Shown here in pieces: positions 11,458 through 19,875 of a stretch of DNA of 64,000 nucleotides. Numbering within the stretch: position 1 is the stretch's first letter; every line of letters begins with the position of its first letter. Position numbers and translations under genes: made by a program. The DNA is from Gammaproteobacteria bacterium (GTDB lineage Bacteria > Pseudomonadota > Gammaproteobacteria > Steroidobacterales > GCA-2729495): the NCBI GenBank assembly GCA_016874095.1, contig VGVH01000010.1, forward strand, positions 22,841 to 86,840, given 5' to 3'. The notes beneath the pieces are model-generated. The model ran no database searches, was not told the DNA's origin, and worked only from the letters and a program-made list of their open reading frames with translations.

Positions 11458-11939
11458 GCCGCCTGCCTCAATCGCGCGACTGACTGGAGCAGCCGCTCGC
11501 CGCCTTCCGCCGTCCAGCGGCCGCGCAGATGTTCGACCACGTTGCCGTTGCCACCGAGGACGAGGATATTCGGCGCACCGGTGTCGAGTGACAAGGTTCG
11601 CGCCCAGTCGCGCTCGAGGTCGATCAGGACGGAAACCTCAGGCGGCACGCGGCGCGCGAGCACGGTCCTGACCCGCTCGAGCTCGGGCTTGCTGTCCTCG
11701 TCGACATCCGCCACGGTGACGACGGGCAGGTCAGGATAACGCCCGAGCAGCTGTTCCTCCCAGCGCCGGACCTGTGCGAGCCGTCGCGCGTCGACAACCA
11801 CCACGACCGCAACCTGGCCACGGTGCGCGACGAGTCCGCCGCTGCCGCCGCGCTGGTCCGGCCATTCGAGCTCAAGCAGCGGACCCAGGCCGCTGGTGGC
11901 GGCGAGCAGGACGGCGAGGATACAGGCGGACAGGTGCAT
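11454..11939 (-). CDS. Secreted redoxin-like protein at head of crt operon
   Basis: 161 residues beginning MHLSACILAVLLAATSG, a signal peptide. The remainder looks like a thioredoxin/peroxiredoxin-type fold: strand VAVVVVVDAR, helix, VVTVADVDEDSKPELER, then NILVLGGNGNVVEH, which resembles the end of AhpC/TSA-like redoxins. No CxxC motif is present, so a disulfide-exchange role is doubtful. The ATG at 11939 is preferred over a longer in-frame start because it begins the signal peptide. Its stop overlaps the crtY TTG. A role in carotenoid synthesis is suggested only by position. Confidence 0.6.
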   Translation of the reverse strand: MHLSACILAVLLAATSGLGPLLELEWPDQRGGSGGLVAHRGQVAVVVVVDARRLAQVRRWEEQLLGRYPDLPVVTVADVDEDSKPELERVRTVLARRVPPEVSVLIDLERDWARTLSLDTGAPNILVLGGNGNVVEHLRGRWTAEGGERLLQSVARLRQAA

Positions 11940-12108
11940 GGCGGCTCGGCGCAATATTCCGCAACGGCCAACGGAAAGCCAGCCCGGCGGACAGGCTGAC
12001 CGAAAGGCAGTCGCAGATATTGATTCGCCAGGCCCCGCAGAATGGATGCTGGCAGACGGCAGACAGGCCGGGCTTGCGCCCGGCCTGCGGTCCACGGCAG
12101 GCAGGAAA

Positions 12109-12549
12109 TCAGCGAACCTGGATGTCTATCGCGCGCGGCTTCGCCGCTTCGGCCTTCGGGATCCGCACGGTCAGTACGCCGTCGCGCGACTCCGCGCTGA
12201 TCCGGGCAGCGTCGGCATCGGGCGGCAAACTGAAACTGCGCGCAAAGTTGCCGTAGAACGACTCGACGCGATGCTGCCGCTCGCTGTTGTCGCGACGCTC
12301 GTAACGGCGCTCGCCACGGATCGTGAGTACGCCTTCCTGGACGGTCACGCTCACGTCCTTGCGCTCGACGGCGGGCAGCTCGGCCTTGACGATGTACTCC
12401 TGGTCGGTCTCAGCGACATCCGCCACGGGGCGCCACTCGGCGGCTGCGTCGCCGCTGCCGGCAGCAGGCGCGGCACGACCGAAAATCGGGTTGTAGCGCG
12501 AAAAGATGCCCTCGAACTCCCGCAAGGGGCTCCAGCTCACCAGGGTCAT
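12109..12549 (-). CDS. Small heat-shock protein, Hsp20/alpha-crystallin family
   Basis: 146 residues; an ATP-independent holdase that binds unfolding proteins in the cytoplasm. The alpha-crystallin domain covers about residues 38-138: EWRPVADVAETDQEYIVKAELP, the paired GVLTIRGERR and DGVLTVRIPKAE strands, and a C-terminal I-x-I motif (IDIQV) used for oligomer assembly. The N-terminus MTLVSWSPLREFEGIFSRYN is typical of the proteobacterial class. GAGGAG lies upstream of the ATG, and a sigma32-like promoter precedes it, so heat induction is likely. Confidence 0.93.
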   Translation of the reverse strand: MTLVSWSPLREFEGIFSRYNPIFGRAAPAAGSGDAAAEWRPVADVAETDQEYIVKAELPAVERKDVSVTVQEGVLTIRGERRYERRDNSERQHRVESFYGNFARSFSLPPDADAARISAESRDGVLTVRIPKAEAAKPRAIDIQVR

Positions 12550-12605
12550 GGGTGGTCTCCTCTGTTGACGATGTCAAAGCCGGACAGCGCCGGCGATGAC
12601 CCTTC

Positions 12606-12632
12606 AATGGAGACCGCGGCGGGCTTTTCAAG
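12606..12632 (-). promoter_or_regulatory. Sigma32-type heat-shock promoter of hsp20
   Basis: Reading the minus strand, CTTGAAA (12632-12626), a 13-nt spacer, then CTCCATT (12612-12606) match the sigma32 consensus CTTGAAA-N13-15-CCCCATNT closely. The start would lie about 50 nt upstream of the hsp20 ATG. The -35 sits inside a near-palindrome (GGCGGGGCTTG...AAGCCCGCC) that could also form the 3' hairpin of the upstream trans-sulfuration gene. Confidence 0.7.
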
Positions 12633-12664
12633 CCCCGCCGGCGTCGCGGAAAATCCATACGCCG

Positions 12665-13822
12665 TCACGCGCCGACGCGCTTCAGCGCCTCATCCAGCGC
12701 GCCGATGAGGTCCTCGACGTCTTCCATGCCGACCGACAGCCGCACGAGCCCGTCGGTGATGCCGACCCGCCCACGCTCCTCCGGTTCGACGTCGGCGTGG
12801 GTCATCGTCACCGGATGCGTGATGAGCGACTCGACTGAGCCCAGGTTCTCGGCAAGACTCCACAGCTCCACGCTGTCCATCAGCGCCTTGCCCGCACGTA
12901 CGCCGCCCTTGACCTCGAACCACAGCATGGCGCCGAAGCCCGTCGCCTGGCTCTTCGCGAGCGCATGCTGCGGAAACGACTCGAGGCCCGGATAGCGCAC
13001 CTGCGCGACCTTCGGATGCTGCTCCAGCCAGCGCGCGATGACGAGCGCGTTCGCCGACTGCCGCTCGAGCCGCACTGACAGCGTCTTGCAGCCCTGCAGG
13101 GTGAGCCATGCGCCCTGCGGCGACATGATCATCCCGGTGGCATTCATCACAAAGCGCAGCGCGGCGTCGAGCTCCTGCGTCTTCGCGATCACCGCGCCAC
13201 CGACGGTGGCGTTGTGGCCGTCGAAGTACTTGGTGGTGCTGTGCACCGAGAGATCGGCGCCGAGCTCGAGTGGCCGCTGGTAGTAAGGCGTGAGAAACGT
13301 GTTGTCCACGGCGTGCAGGACGCCGGCTTCCCTGGCGATCTTCGAGATCGCGGCCAGGTCCGTCAGCTTCAGCGTCGGGTTCGCTGGTGTCTCCGTGAGG
13401 ATGAGCCGGGTGTTCGGCTTCAGCGCGGCGCGCACGGTCTCGGGTCGCGACATGTCGGCAAAGGTGAAGCTCACGCCGAAGCGGCTGAAGATCTTCGTCG
13501 ACAGCCGGTAGGTGCCGCCGTAGGCGACATCAGCGACGATGGCGTGGTCGCCCGCATTGAGGAAAGCGAGGTACACCGCCTGGAGTGCGGCCATGCCAGT
13601 GCCATAGCAGGTGCAGTCGGCGCCACCCTCGAGGTCCGCGAGCTTCATCTCGAGCGCGCGCACGGTCGGGTTCGCCGATCGCGAATAGGAGTAGCCCTTG
13701 CGCAGGTACTCGTCGACCGACTCCTGCACATAGGTCGTGGTCTGGTAGATCGGTGTCAGGATTGCGCCCGTAACCGGGTCCGGCTGAACGCCTGCGTGGA
13801 TCTGTCGGGTGTTGAAGCCCAT
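12665..13822 (-). CDS. Trans-sulfuration PLP enzyme (cystathionine gamma-synthase/lyase family)
   Basis: 385 residues of the Cys/Met-metabolism PLP family. Landmarks in order: YSYSRSANPT (substrate/PLP phosphate loop), YGTGMAALQA, VDNTFLTPYYQRPLELGADL, the PLP lysine in SVHSTTKYFDGHN, and SLGSVESLITHP near the C-terminus. Synthase (MetB), lyase and O-succinylhomoserine sulfhydrylase share these. The ATG at 13822 (MGFNTRQIHAG) is chosen over one eight codons upstream because AGGA lies 6 nt before it and the family begins this way. It is divergent from the cupin gene at 13918. Confidence 0.88.
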   Translation of the reverse strand: MGFNTRQIHAGVQPDPVTGAILTPIYQTTTYVQESVDEYLRKGYSYSRSANPTVRALEMKLADLEGGADCTCYGTGMAALQAVYLAFLNAGDHAIVADVAYGGTYRLSTKIFSRFGVSFTFADMSRPETVRAALKPNTRLILTETPANPTLKLTDLAAISKIAREAGVLHAVDNTFLTPYYQRPLELGADLSVHSTTKYFDGHNATVGGAVIAKTQELDAALRFVMNATGMIMSPQGAWLTLQGCKTLSVRLERQSANALVIARWLEQHPKVAQVRYPGLESFPQHALAKSQATGFGAMLWFEVKGGVRAGKALMDSVELWSLAENLGSVESLITHPVTMTHADVEPEERGRVGITDGLVRLSVGMEDVEDLIGALDEALKRVGA

Positions 13823-13917
13823 GGAATTTCCTAATTTTTCTGTCATTTCCGTAGTGGCAGTTTAAACCGCACCGCTGCCGGCTTGCGTCGCCGGCCGGCT
13901 TTCCGGATCATGCGGCC

Positions 13918-14253
13918 ATGTCCCAGGAAGCCCTGCAGGTCTTCAATGTCGCCAGCCTGCGCAGCGAGGTGGCGGGGCCAGAACCGCGCTATTTCGAGTT
14001 CCTGGGTGGCGAACGCCTGACCGGAGGGCTTTACCGCCTGCCGGCCGGCTCGCACGACCTGCAGACACCGCACCTGGAGGACGAAGTCTACTTCGTCCTG
14101 GAGGGCAGCGCCCGCATCCGCTCGGGCGACGTCGTCCGCGACGTGAAGCCCGGCATGGTGCTATTCATCCGCGCCAATGCGCGCCACGCCTTCATCGAGA
14201 TCAGCGAAGACCTGACGCTGCTGGCCGTGTTCAGCGCGGCAACGGACGCCTAG
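13918..14253 (+). CDS. Cupin domain protein
   Basis: 111 residues, a single small cupin barrel. Metal-binding motif 1 is seen in HLEDEVYFVLEGSARIRSGD and motif 2 in PGMVLFIRANARHAFIEISED, giving the usual His/Glu and His ligands. Such stand-alone cupins act as sugar isomerases, dioxygenases or binding proteins; nothing here selects among these. Its last four bases overlap the convergent acyl-CoA dehydrogenase stop. Confidence 0.8.
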   Translation: MSQEALQVFNVASLRSEVAGPEPRYFEFLGGERLTGGLYRLPAGSHDLQTPHLEDEVYFVLEGSARIRSGDVVRDVKPGMVLFIRANARHAFIEISEDLTLLAVFSAATDA

Positions 14254-16022
14254 AGCTGGTTCTCCGGCAGGGCGAGCAAGTCATCGCTGCCAGCCACGAT
14301 CGCCTGTCGGCTGGCCTCGGCCTGCGGCAGGATCTGTGTCGCATAGAACGCAGCAGTCGCCAGCCGCGCCTCCAGGAAAGCCCTGTCGCCGCCGCCGGCG
14401 CCGAGGAGTCGCACGGCTGCCAGGGCAGAACGGCCGTGTTGCCAGGCGCCGAGCAGCACGCCGGTGAGCATCAGCAGGTGGTATGACGCTGCGCCCGGGA
14501 TCGCCGGGTGCCGCTGCCAGTTGCCGGCGAGCCACGCCGCACTCGCCGCCAGCGCGGCAACGCCGCGCTCGAGGCCTGCCGCTATCACCGCCAGTCGCTC
14601 ACCGCCGGCTTTCAGTTCACGCACGGTCGCCCGCATGTCGGCGATCAGCGCCTGCAGAGCGGTTCCTCCATCGCGCAGGATCTTGCGGCCGACGAAATCG
14701 CCCGCCTGGATGCCGGTGGTACCTTCGTAGATCGTGGTGATGCGGGCGTCGCGGTAGTACTGGGCAACACCGGTTTCCTCGACGTATCCCATGCCGCCGT
14801 GCACCTGCAGGCCGATCGACGTCAGCTGCTGCGCGGTCTCCGTGCACCAGCCCTTGATCACGGGAATCAGCAGGTCGACGCGGGCCTGGTGCCGCGCCCG
14901 CGCGGCCGGATCCGGCGCATGATGGGCAAAGTCGAGGTCGGCAGCGACGCAATAGGCCGCGGCGCGCATCGCTTCGATCTGCGACTTCATCGTGACCACC
15001 ATGCGCCGCACGTCCGGGTGGCCGATGATCGCTCGGCTGCGGCCATCGGCCGTGCGGCCCTGCACGCGGTCGCGCGCGTAGGCGCGGGCCTTCTGGTACG
15101 AGCGCTCGGAAATGGCGATGCCCTCGAGGCCGACGCCGAGGCGCGCATGGTTCATCATCGTGAACATGCAGGCGAGCCCCCTGCCCTCCTCGCCAACGAG
15201 GTAGCCGATGGCGTTGTCGAAGGCCATCACGCAGGTCGGGCTGCCGTGGATGCCGAGCTTGTGCTCGACCGACACCGGCGCGACGCCGTTGCGCGCGCCG
15301 ATCGAACCGTCCGGGTTTACGAGGAACTTCGGCACGAGGAACAGCGAGGTGCCGCGCGTTCCGGCCTCCGCGTCCGGCAACCGGGCGAGCACGAGATGGA
15401 CGATGTTGTCCGCCATGTCGTGGTCGCCCCAGGTGATGAAGATCTTCTGGCCGCTCACGCGGTAGTGGTCGCCTTCACGGACGGCCTGCGTGCGCACGGC
15501 GGCAAGATCCGAGCCGGCCTGCGGCTCGGTGAGGTTCATCGTTCCCGTCCACTCGCCGGAAGCCATGCGCTGGACGTATGTGCGCCGCAGGGTCGCACTG
15601 CCGTGGCTCTCGATGGTGCGGGCGGCGGCTTGTGTCAGCAGCGGGCAGAGCGCCCAGGCTAGATTGGCCGCCTGCCAGATTTCCTCGGCCGCGACACCAA
15701 CGGCGTACGGCAGACCCTGGCCGCCCATGCCGGCATCCAGCGACAGGCCCGCCCAGCCTCCCGCGGTGAACTGCCGGTAAACGTCGATGAATTCCGGCGG
15801 CACGACGACCCCGCCGTTCTGGATCCGAGTACCGGCGCGATCGCCGATGGCGTTCGTCGGCGCAATCACGTCGGCGGCGAGCTGCGCTGCCTCGCCAAGC
15901 ACGGCTTCCACGACATCGGCGGTTGCATCCGTATAGGCGGGCAGCGTCGCGACGGCGTCGATGCCGGCCAGTTCGCGCAGCACGAACATCATCTCCCTGA
16001 CGGGCGCCTGGTAATCGGACAT
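14250..16022 (-). CDS. Acyl-CoA dehydrogenase, DmdC-like large family
   Basis: 590 residues starting MSDYQAPVREMMFVLRELAG, the characteristic opening of the ~600-aa family that includes 3-methylmercaptopropionyl-CoA dehydrogenase. FAD-dependent alpha,beta-desaturation of an acyl-CoA. Visible: MNLTEPQAGSDLAAVRTQA (FAD loop), QKIFITWGDHDMADNI, and QVHGGMGYVEETGVAQYYRD followed by ITTIYEGTTGIQAGD, which carries the catalytic Glu of this family. The start at 16022 gives the family length; an in-frame extension to 16307 lies within the glutamine-synthetase-like gene and has no family similarity. Substrate is unknown. Confidence 0.92.
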   Translation of the reverse strand: MSDYQAPVREMMFVLRELAGIDAVATLPAYTDATADVVEAVLGEAAQLAADVIAPTNAIGDRAGTRIQNGGVVVPPEFIDVYRQFTAGGWAGLSLDAGMGGQGLPYAVGVAAEEIWQAANLAWALCPLLTQAAARTIESHGSATLRRTYVQRMASGEWTGTMNLTEPQAGSDLAAVRTQAVREGDHYRVSGQKIFITWGDHDMADNIVHLVLARLPDAEAGTRGTSLFLVPKFLVNPDGSIGARNGVAPVSVEHKLGIHGSPTCVMAFDNAIGYLVGEEGRGLACMFTMMNHARLGVGLEGIAISERSYQKARAYARDRVQGRTADGRSRAIIGHPDVRRMVVTMKSQIEAMRAAAYCVAADLDFAHHAPDPAARARHQARVDLLIPVIKGWCTETAQQLTSIGLQVHGGMGYVEETGVAQYYRDARITTIYEGTTGIQAGDFVGRKILRDGGTALQALIADMRATVRELKAGGERLAVIAAGLERGVAALAASAAWLAGNWQRHPAIPGAASYHLLMLTGVLLGAWQHGRSALAAVRLLGAGGGDRAFLEARLATAAFYATQILPQAEASRQAIVAGSDDLLALPENQL

Positions 16023-16062
16023 GGAAGCGGCTCTGGCGGGTGTTCTTGTCGTTCGGCCGGCT

Positions 16063-17445
16063 TCAGATGGCCGACAGGTACCAATCATAGTCGAGGTTCG
16101 ACACCTGCGCGTGGAACTGCTCGGCCTCGAAGCGCCGGGCCGTGCTGAACACGCGGCAGAATTCCGCTCCCAGATACCCGGGGAGGATGCTGCCGGCATC
16201 GAATGCCGCCAGTGCGCCTTCCCAACGGTGCGACAGTCGGATCTCGGCGTCGATCTGCTGGCCCTCGCGCACCATGGCGGGCGGTTCGAGTCGGCTGGTG
16301 ATTCCATGGTGAGCCGCTGCGAGGATTGCGGCCACGGCGAGATAGGGATTGCAGTCCGCGCCGGCCGGTCGATGCTCGAAGCGCAGGTTGCGGTCGTCAG
16401 ACACCGGAATCCGGATCGCCACGCCGCGGTGATTCACGCCCCAGTTCGGCGCGATCGGCGCGAAGCAGCCCGGGCGGATGCGGCGGAACGAATTGGCATT
16501 GGGGCAGAACACCGCCAGAGACTCCGGCATTGCCGCGAGCATGCCGCCAATGGCGTGCCGCAGAGTCGCCGAATAGGCCTCGGGCGTCGCGGCCGGCGGC
16601 ACCGGCGCGAACACGTTGCGACCGGCGGCGTCGAGCATGCTGACGTGCACATGCATGCCAGAGCCGTCCTTGTCGGCGAAGGGTTTCGCCATGAACGTCG
16701 CGGCAAGTCCATGGCGCGCAGCCACGCCGCGCACGAGCCGGCGCAACAGCACGGCGTGGTCGCAGGCGACCAGCGCATCGTCGACGTGGCGGAGATTGAC
16801 TTCGAACTGGCCGGCACCGTACTCGGATACGACGCTGCCGGCCGGAATGCCCTGCGCCTGTGCCGCCGAGTCGATCGCGGCAAACAGCTCGTCGAGTTCG
16901 TGCAGGTCCTCGATGCTGTAGACGCGCGGGCCTTCCGCCCGCCGCTCGCTGCCGGGCACTCGGGAGCGCAAGGCGCGCGGCGCTTCCCCGCGTGTGTCGT
17001 CGAGCAGGTAGAACTCGTACTCGACTGCGATGACCGGCTTGAGACCGAGATCGGCGTATCGGCGCAATACACCGGCAAGGACCTGGCGGCTGTCGGCAAA
17101 GTACGGGCTGCCGTCGCGGTTCTCCATGCTGAGGAGGCCCTGCCCGAGCGGCGACTTCGACCACGGCACCGGCACGACCGACCCCGGCACCAGGCGGCAG
17201 ACGTAGTCCGGATCGCCGTCCTCGTTGCCCTGGGCGAGGCCATCGATGAGCATCCCGCGGCTGTCGAGCAGGAAGCCGGAGGCCGGAAAGGACAGGCCCG
17301 ACCGCAGCACGCCCTCGAGTTCGCCGAGCGAGCAGCGCTTGCCGCGCAGGATGCCGTTCAGATCAGGCAGCAGCAGCTCGATGTGCCGCAGGCCCGGCAG
17401 GCTGCGACGCAGGTTCTCGACGACTTCAGACGACGGGCGGGACAT
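16063..17445 (-). CDS. Glutamine synthetase family protein (PuuA-like gamma-glutamyl ligase)
   Basis: 460 residues. The GS catalytic domain is intact: VEYEFYLLDD (Glu metal ligands), SEYGAGQFEVNL, ATFMAKPFADKDGSGMHVHVS and NRNLR-like DDRNLRFEHRPAGADCNPYLAVA. Length, the N-terminal LLPDLNGILRGKR and absence of an adenylylation loop place it with gamma-glutamyl-polyamine/amine synthetases rather than assimilatory GlnA. Start MSRPSSE at 17445 is preferred (GGAG 8 nt upstream) over one 18 codons earlier. It is divergent from the ridA-purU pair. Amine substrate is unknown. Confidence 0.88.
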   Translation of the reverse strand: MSRPSSEVVENLRRSLPGLRHIELLLPDLNGILRGKRCSLGELEGVLRSGLSFPASGFLLDSRGMLIDGLAQGNEDGDPDYVCRLVPGSVVPVPWSKSPLGQGLLSMENRDGSPYFADSRQVLAGVLRRYADLGLKPVIAVEYEFYLLDDTRGEAPRALRSRVPGSERRAEGPRVYSIEDLHELDELFAAIDSAAQAQGIPAGSVVSEYGAGQFEVNLRHVDDALVACDHAVLLRRLVRGVAARHGLAATFMAKPFADKDGSGMHVHVSMLDAAGRNVFAPVPPAATPEAYSATLRHAIGGMLAAMPESLAVFCPNANSFRRIRPGCFAPIAPNWGVNHRGVAIRIPVSDDRNLRFEHRPAGADCNPYLAVAAILAAAHHGITSRLEPPAMVREGQQIDAEIRLSHRWEGALAAFDAGSILPGYLGAEFCRVFSTARRFEAEQFHAQVSNLDYDWYLSAI

Positions 17446-17539
17446 CGGGGCGGCTCCGGTTCGCTCACTGGGCCAAGCGCCGGCCCGGCCTGCTACCATT
17501 CGCGTCCCGGGATTTTACCCGGATCGCGGAATCCGCCAC

Positions 17540-17794
17540 ATGACTCGACAAAACCTCTCGACGGGCTCGACCTGGGAACCGATCGCGGGTTACTCGCGAC
17601 TGGTGCACATCGGGCTGAAGGGCGTCGTCCCGACCCGCATCTACGTCACCGACATCAGTCGCTGGGAGGCCGTCGGCCGCTCACATGGGGCGCTGCTTGG
17701 CGACATCCGACCGGCGACCGCGATGGTCGAGGTATCGAAACTGATCGACCCCGACATGCTGGTCGAGATCCAGGCGGACGCCCGGATCGTATGA
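17540..17794 (+). CDS. ridA: RidA/YjgF family protein with an internal deletion
   Basis: 84 residues; RidA proteins are usually 120-130. The N-terminus STGSTWEPIAGYSRLVHIG and the C-terminus TRIYVTDISRW ... DIRPATAMVEVSKLIDP are both good matches, but they are joined directly, so about 40 central residues are absent. The reading frame is kept. The catalytic-type Arg in PTRIYVTD is present, but the missing part includes core beta-strands, so normal trimeric enamine/imine deaminase function is doubtful. The stop overlaps purU by ATGA. It may be a decayed gene kept for coupling, or an assembly collapse. Confidence 0.75.
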   Translation: MTRQNLSTGSTWEPIAGYSRLVHIGLKGVVPTRIYVTDISRWEAVGRSHGALLGDIRPATAMVEVSKLIDPDMLVEIQADARIV

Positions 17795-18642
17795 GCAGCG
17801 GCCACGTACTCACTATCGTCTGCCCCGACACGACCGGCATAGTCGCCGCCGTGTCCGGGTACCTGAGCAGCCAGGGACTGTTCATCGACGAGTCGTCGCA
17901 CTTCGGTGACCCGCAGACGCGGCGCTTTTTCATGCGCACGCGGTTCACCGCCGGGACGGGCTTTTCACGCGGCGCGTTTGCGTCGGGCTTCATGCCGATC
18001 GCCACCCGCTTCAGCATGCAATGGCAGCTGCACGACATGCAGGTGCTGCCGCGCGTGCTGGTGATGGCGTCCCGCCACGACCACTGCCTGAACGACCTGC
18101 TGTACCGCTACCGCACCCGCTCGCTGGCCATGCAGATCCCGGCAATCGTGTCGAACCACATGGACCTCGCGAGCCTGGCCGAGTGGCACAAGGTGCCCTA
18201 TTTCCACGTGGCGGTGACACCGGACAGCAAGGCCCAGGCCGAGGCGCGACTACTCGAGATCATCGAGGACACGCGTGTCGATCTCATCGTGCTGGCTCGT
18301 TACATGCAGGTGCTGTCGCCGGCGATGTGCGAGCGCTTTCCTGGTCGCATGATCAACATCCATCACTCCTTCCTGCCCGGCTTCAAGGGCGCCAAGCCGT
18401 ATCACGAGGCGTATGCCCGCGGCGTAAAGCTGATCGGCGCAACCGCGCACTATGTGACCCCCGACCTCGACGAAGGTCCGATCATCGAGCAGACCGTGGA
18501 GCGCGCCGACCACACGCAGTCCCCGGAGGACCTTGCCGCAGTCGGCCGCGACGTCGAGTGCATCACGCTGGCGCGCGCAGTGAAGCTGCACCTCGAACAC
18601 CGCGTGTTCGTGAACGGGCGGCGTACCGTCGTTCTGAGATAG
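17791..18642 (+). CDS. purU: Formyltetrahydrofolate deformylase
   Basis: 283 residues. Hydrolyses 10-formyl-THF to THF and formate, balancing one-carbon pools. An N-terminal ACT domain (VLTIVCPDTTGIVAAVSGYL) is followed by a formyl-transferase-type hydrolase domain with IVSNHMDL, the catalytic His in INIHHSFLPGFKGAKPY and the Asp in YVTPDLDEGPIIEQ. Length equals the E. coli protein. The ATG overlaps the stop of the shortened ridA, so expression is coupled to it. A perfect inverted repeat follows the stop and may terminate the transcript. Confidence 0.94.
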   Translation: MSSGHVLTIVCPDTTGIVAAVSGYLSSQGLFIDESSHFGDPQTRRFFMRTRFTAGTGFSRGAFASGFMPIATRFSMQWQLHDMQVLPRVLVMASRHDHCLNDLLYRYRTRSLAMQIPAIVSNHMDLASLAEWHKVPYFHVAVTPDSKAQAEARLLEIIEDTRVDLIVLARYMQVLSPAMCERFPGRMINIHHSFLPGFKGAKPYHEAYARGVKLIGATAHYVTPDLDEGPIIEQTVERADHTQSPEDLAAVGRDVECITLARAVKLHLEHRVFVNGRRTVVLR

Positions 18643-18648
18643 GGCAAG

Positions 18649-18679
18649 GGGACGCTAACCTTCGGAAGGTTAGCGTCCC
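18649..18679. repeat. Palindromic repeat GGGACGCTAACCTTC, single unit
   Basis: A perfect 15-bp inverted repeat (GGGACGCTAACCTTC, one central G, then its complement) lies between the convergent purU and aroG stops. The same core occurs three times at 21667-21750. It can fold as a hairpin from either strand, so it may serve as a bidirectional terminator; no long T-run follows. It resembles REP-like interspersed palindromes, but no REP-associated transposase is in the window. Confidence 0.85.
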
Positions 18680-18702
18680 TAAGTCCTAAGTCTTGCTTAC
18701 TC

Positions 18703-19785
18703 TCAGGCCGAACGGCGCAGCGGCATCAGCGGCCGCAGTGCGCGCCAGGCATCGCGGATCGCAGCCTCGGTCGTCGCCCAGTCGATGCAGGCATCGGTGA
18801 CAGAAACTCCGTAACGCAGTTTCCCGAGATCGGCGGGGATCTCCTGGTTGCCGGCATCGAGATGGCTTTCCAGCATCAGGCCGATGATCGAGCGGTTGCC
18901 GTGCGCCACCTGCTCGACGCAGTCGCGCATGACCAGCGGCTGCAGGTTGTGGTCCTTGTTCGAATTTCCGTGGCTGCAATCGATCACGATGCGCGCCGGC
19001 AGCCCGGCCTTCTCCAGCGCCTGTTCGCACTGGCGCACGCAGACAGAATCGTAGTTGGGCCGACCGCCACCACCGCGCAGGACCACATGGCCGTAGGCGT
19101 TGCCACGCGTGTGAATGACCGCGGGACGGCCGTCCTGATTGATGCCCAGGAAATGATGCGGCCGGCGCGCCGACTTGAGCGCGTTCACCGCCACCTGCAG
19201 TCCACCGTCGGTGCCGTTCTTGAATCCCACGGGCGTGGAAAGTCCGCTGGCCATCTCCCGGTGAGTCTGCGACTCGGTGGTGCGGGCGCCGATCGCCGTC
19301 CAGCTGATCAGTTCTCCCATGTACTGCGGCATCACCGGATCGAGTGCTTCGGTTGCCGTCGGAATGCCCATTTCCGCGAGATCGAGCAGCAGGCGCCGCG
19401 CTGCACGGATGCCCTTCTCCATGCGACAGCTGTCGTCCATGTCCGGGTCGTTGATGAGTCCCTTCCAGCCAATGGTCGTGCGCGGCTTCTCGAAGTAAAC
19501 GCGCATCACCACGAGCAGAGAGTCTTCGACTTCTGCGGCAAGCGCCCTCAGCCGCGCCGCATACTCGAGCGCAGCCTTCGTGTCATGGATCGAGCAGGGG
19601 CCGACCACGACGAACAGGCGCGGATCGTGGCCGTCGATGATCGCCTGAATCGCGCGGCGGCTGCGCGCCACGAAGTCGGTCACCGCACCGCTGGCCGGCA
19701 GCTCGACCTTGAGCGCTGCCGGCGATGGCAGGTCGGTTTCCGACACGACGTTGACGTTGTACAGGCGATCGGTGCTGGCTGACAT
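18703..19785 (-). CDS. aroG: DAHP synthase, class I (AroAI-beta/AroG type)
   Basis: 360 residues. Condenses phosphoenolpyruvate and erythrose 4-phosphate, the first step to aromatic amino acids. Family markers: VVVGPCSIHD, MRVYFEKPRTTIGWKGLINDP (the start of the KPRT PEP-binding region), WTAIGARTTESQTHREMASG, VGFKNGTDG, VIDCSHGNSNKDH (metal His) and IIGLMLESHL. Length matches the E. coli AroF/G/H isozymes; the feedback-inhibiting amino acid cannot be called. The ATG at 19785 (MSASTDRLYNVNV) is taken; an in-frame ATG 15 codons earlier lacks family similarity. Confidence 0.94.
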   Translation of the reverse strand: MSASTDRLYNVNVVSETDLPSPAALKVELPASGAVTDFVARSRRAIQAIIDGHDPRLFVVVGPCSIHDTKAALEYAARLRALAAEVEDSLLVVMRVYFEKPRTTIGWKGLINDPDMDDSCRMEKGIRAARRLLLDLAEMGIPTATEALDPVMPQYMGELISWTAIGARTTESQTHREMASGLSTPVGFKNGTDGGLQVAVNALKSARRPHHFLGINQDGRPAVIHTRGNAYGHVVLRGGGGRPNYDSVCVRQCEQALEKAGLPARIVIDCSHGNSNKDHNLQPLVMRDCVEQVAHGNRSIIGLMLESHLDAGNQEIPADLGKLRYGVSVTDACIDWATTEAAIRDAWRALRPLMPLRRSA

Positions 19786-19875
19786 GACGGCTTCACCGCT
19801 CTCCGGACAAGGCCGACTAGGATAGCGCACCTGCCGCCGCTAGAATGGTCGCCTCACATGCGGGAGAAAGACATA

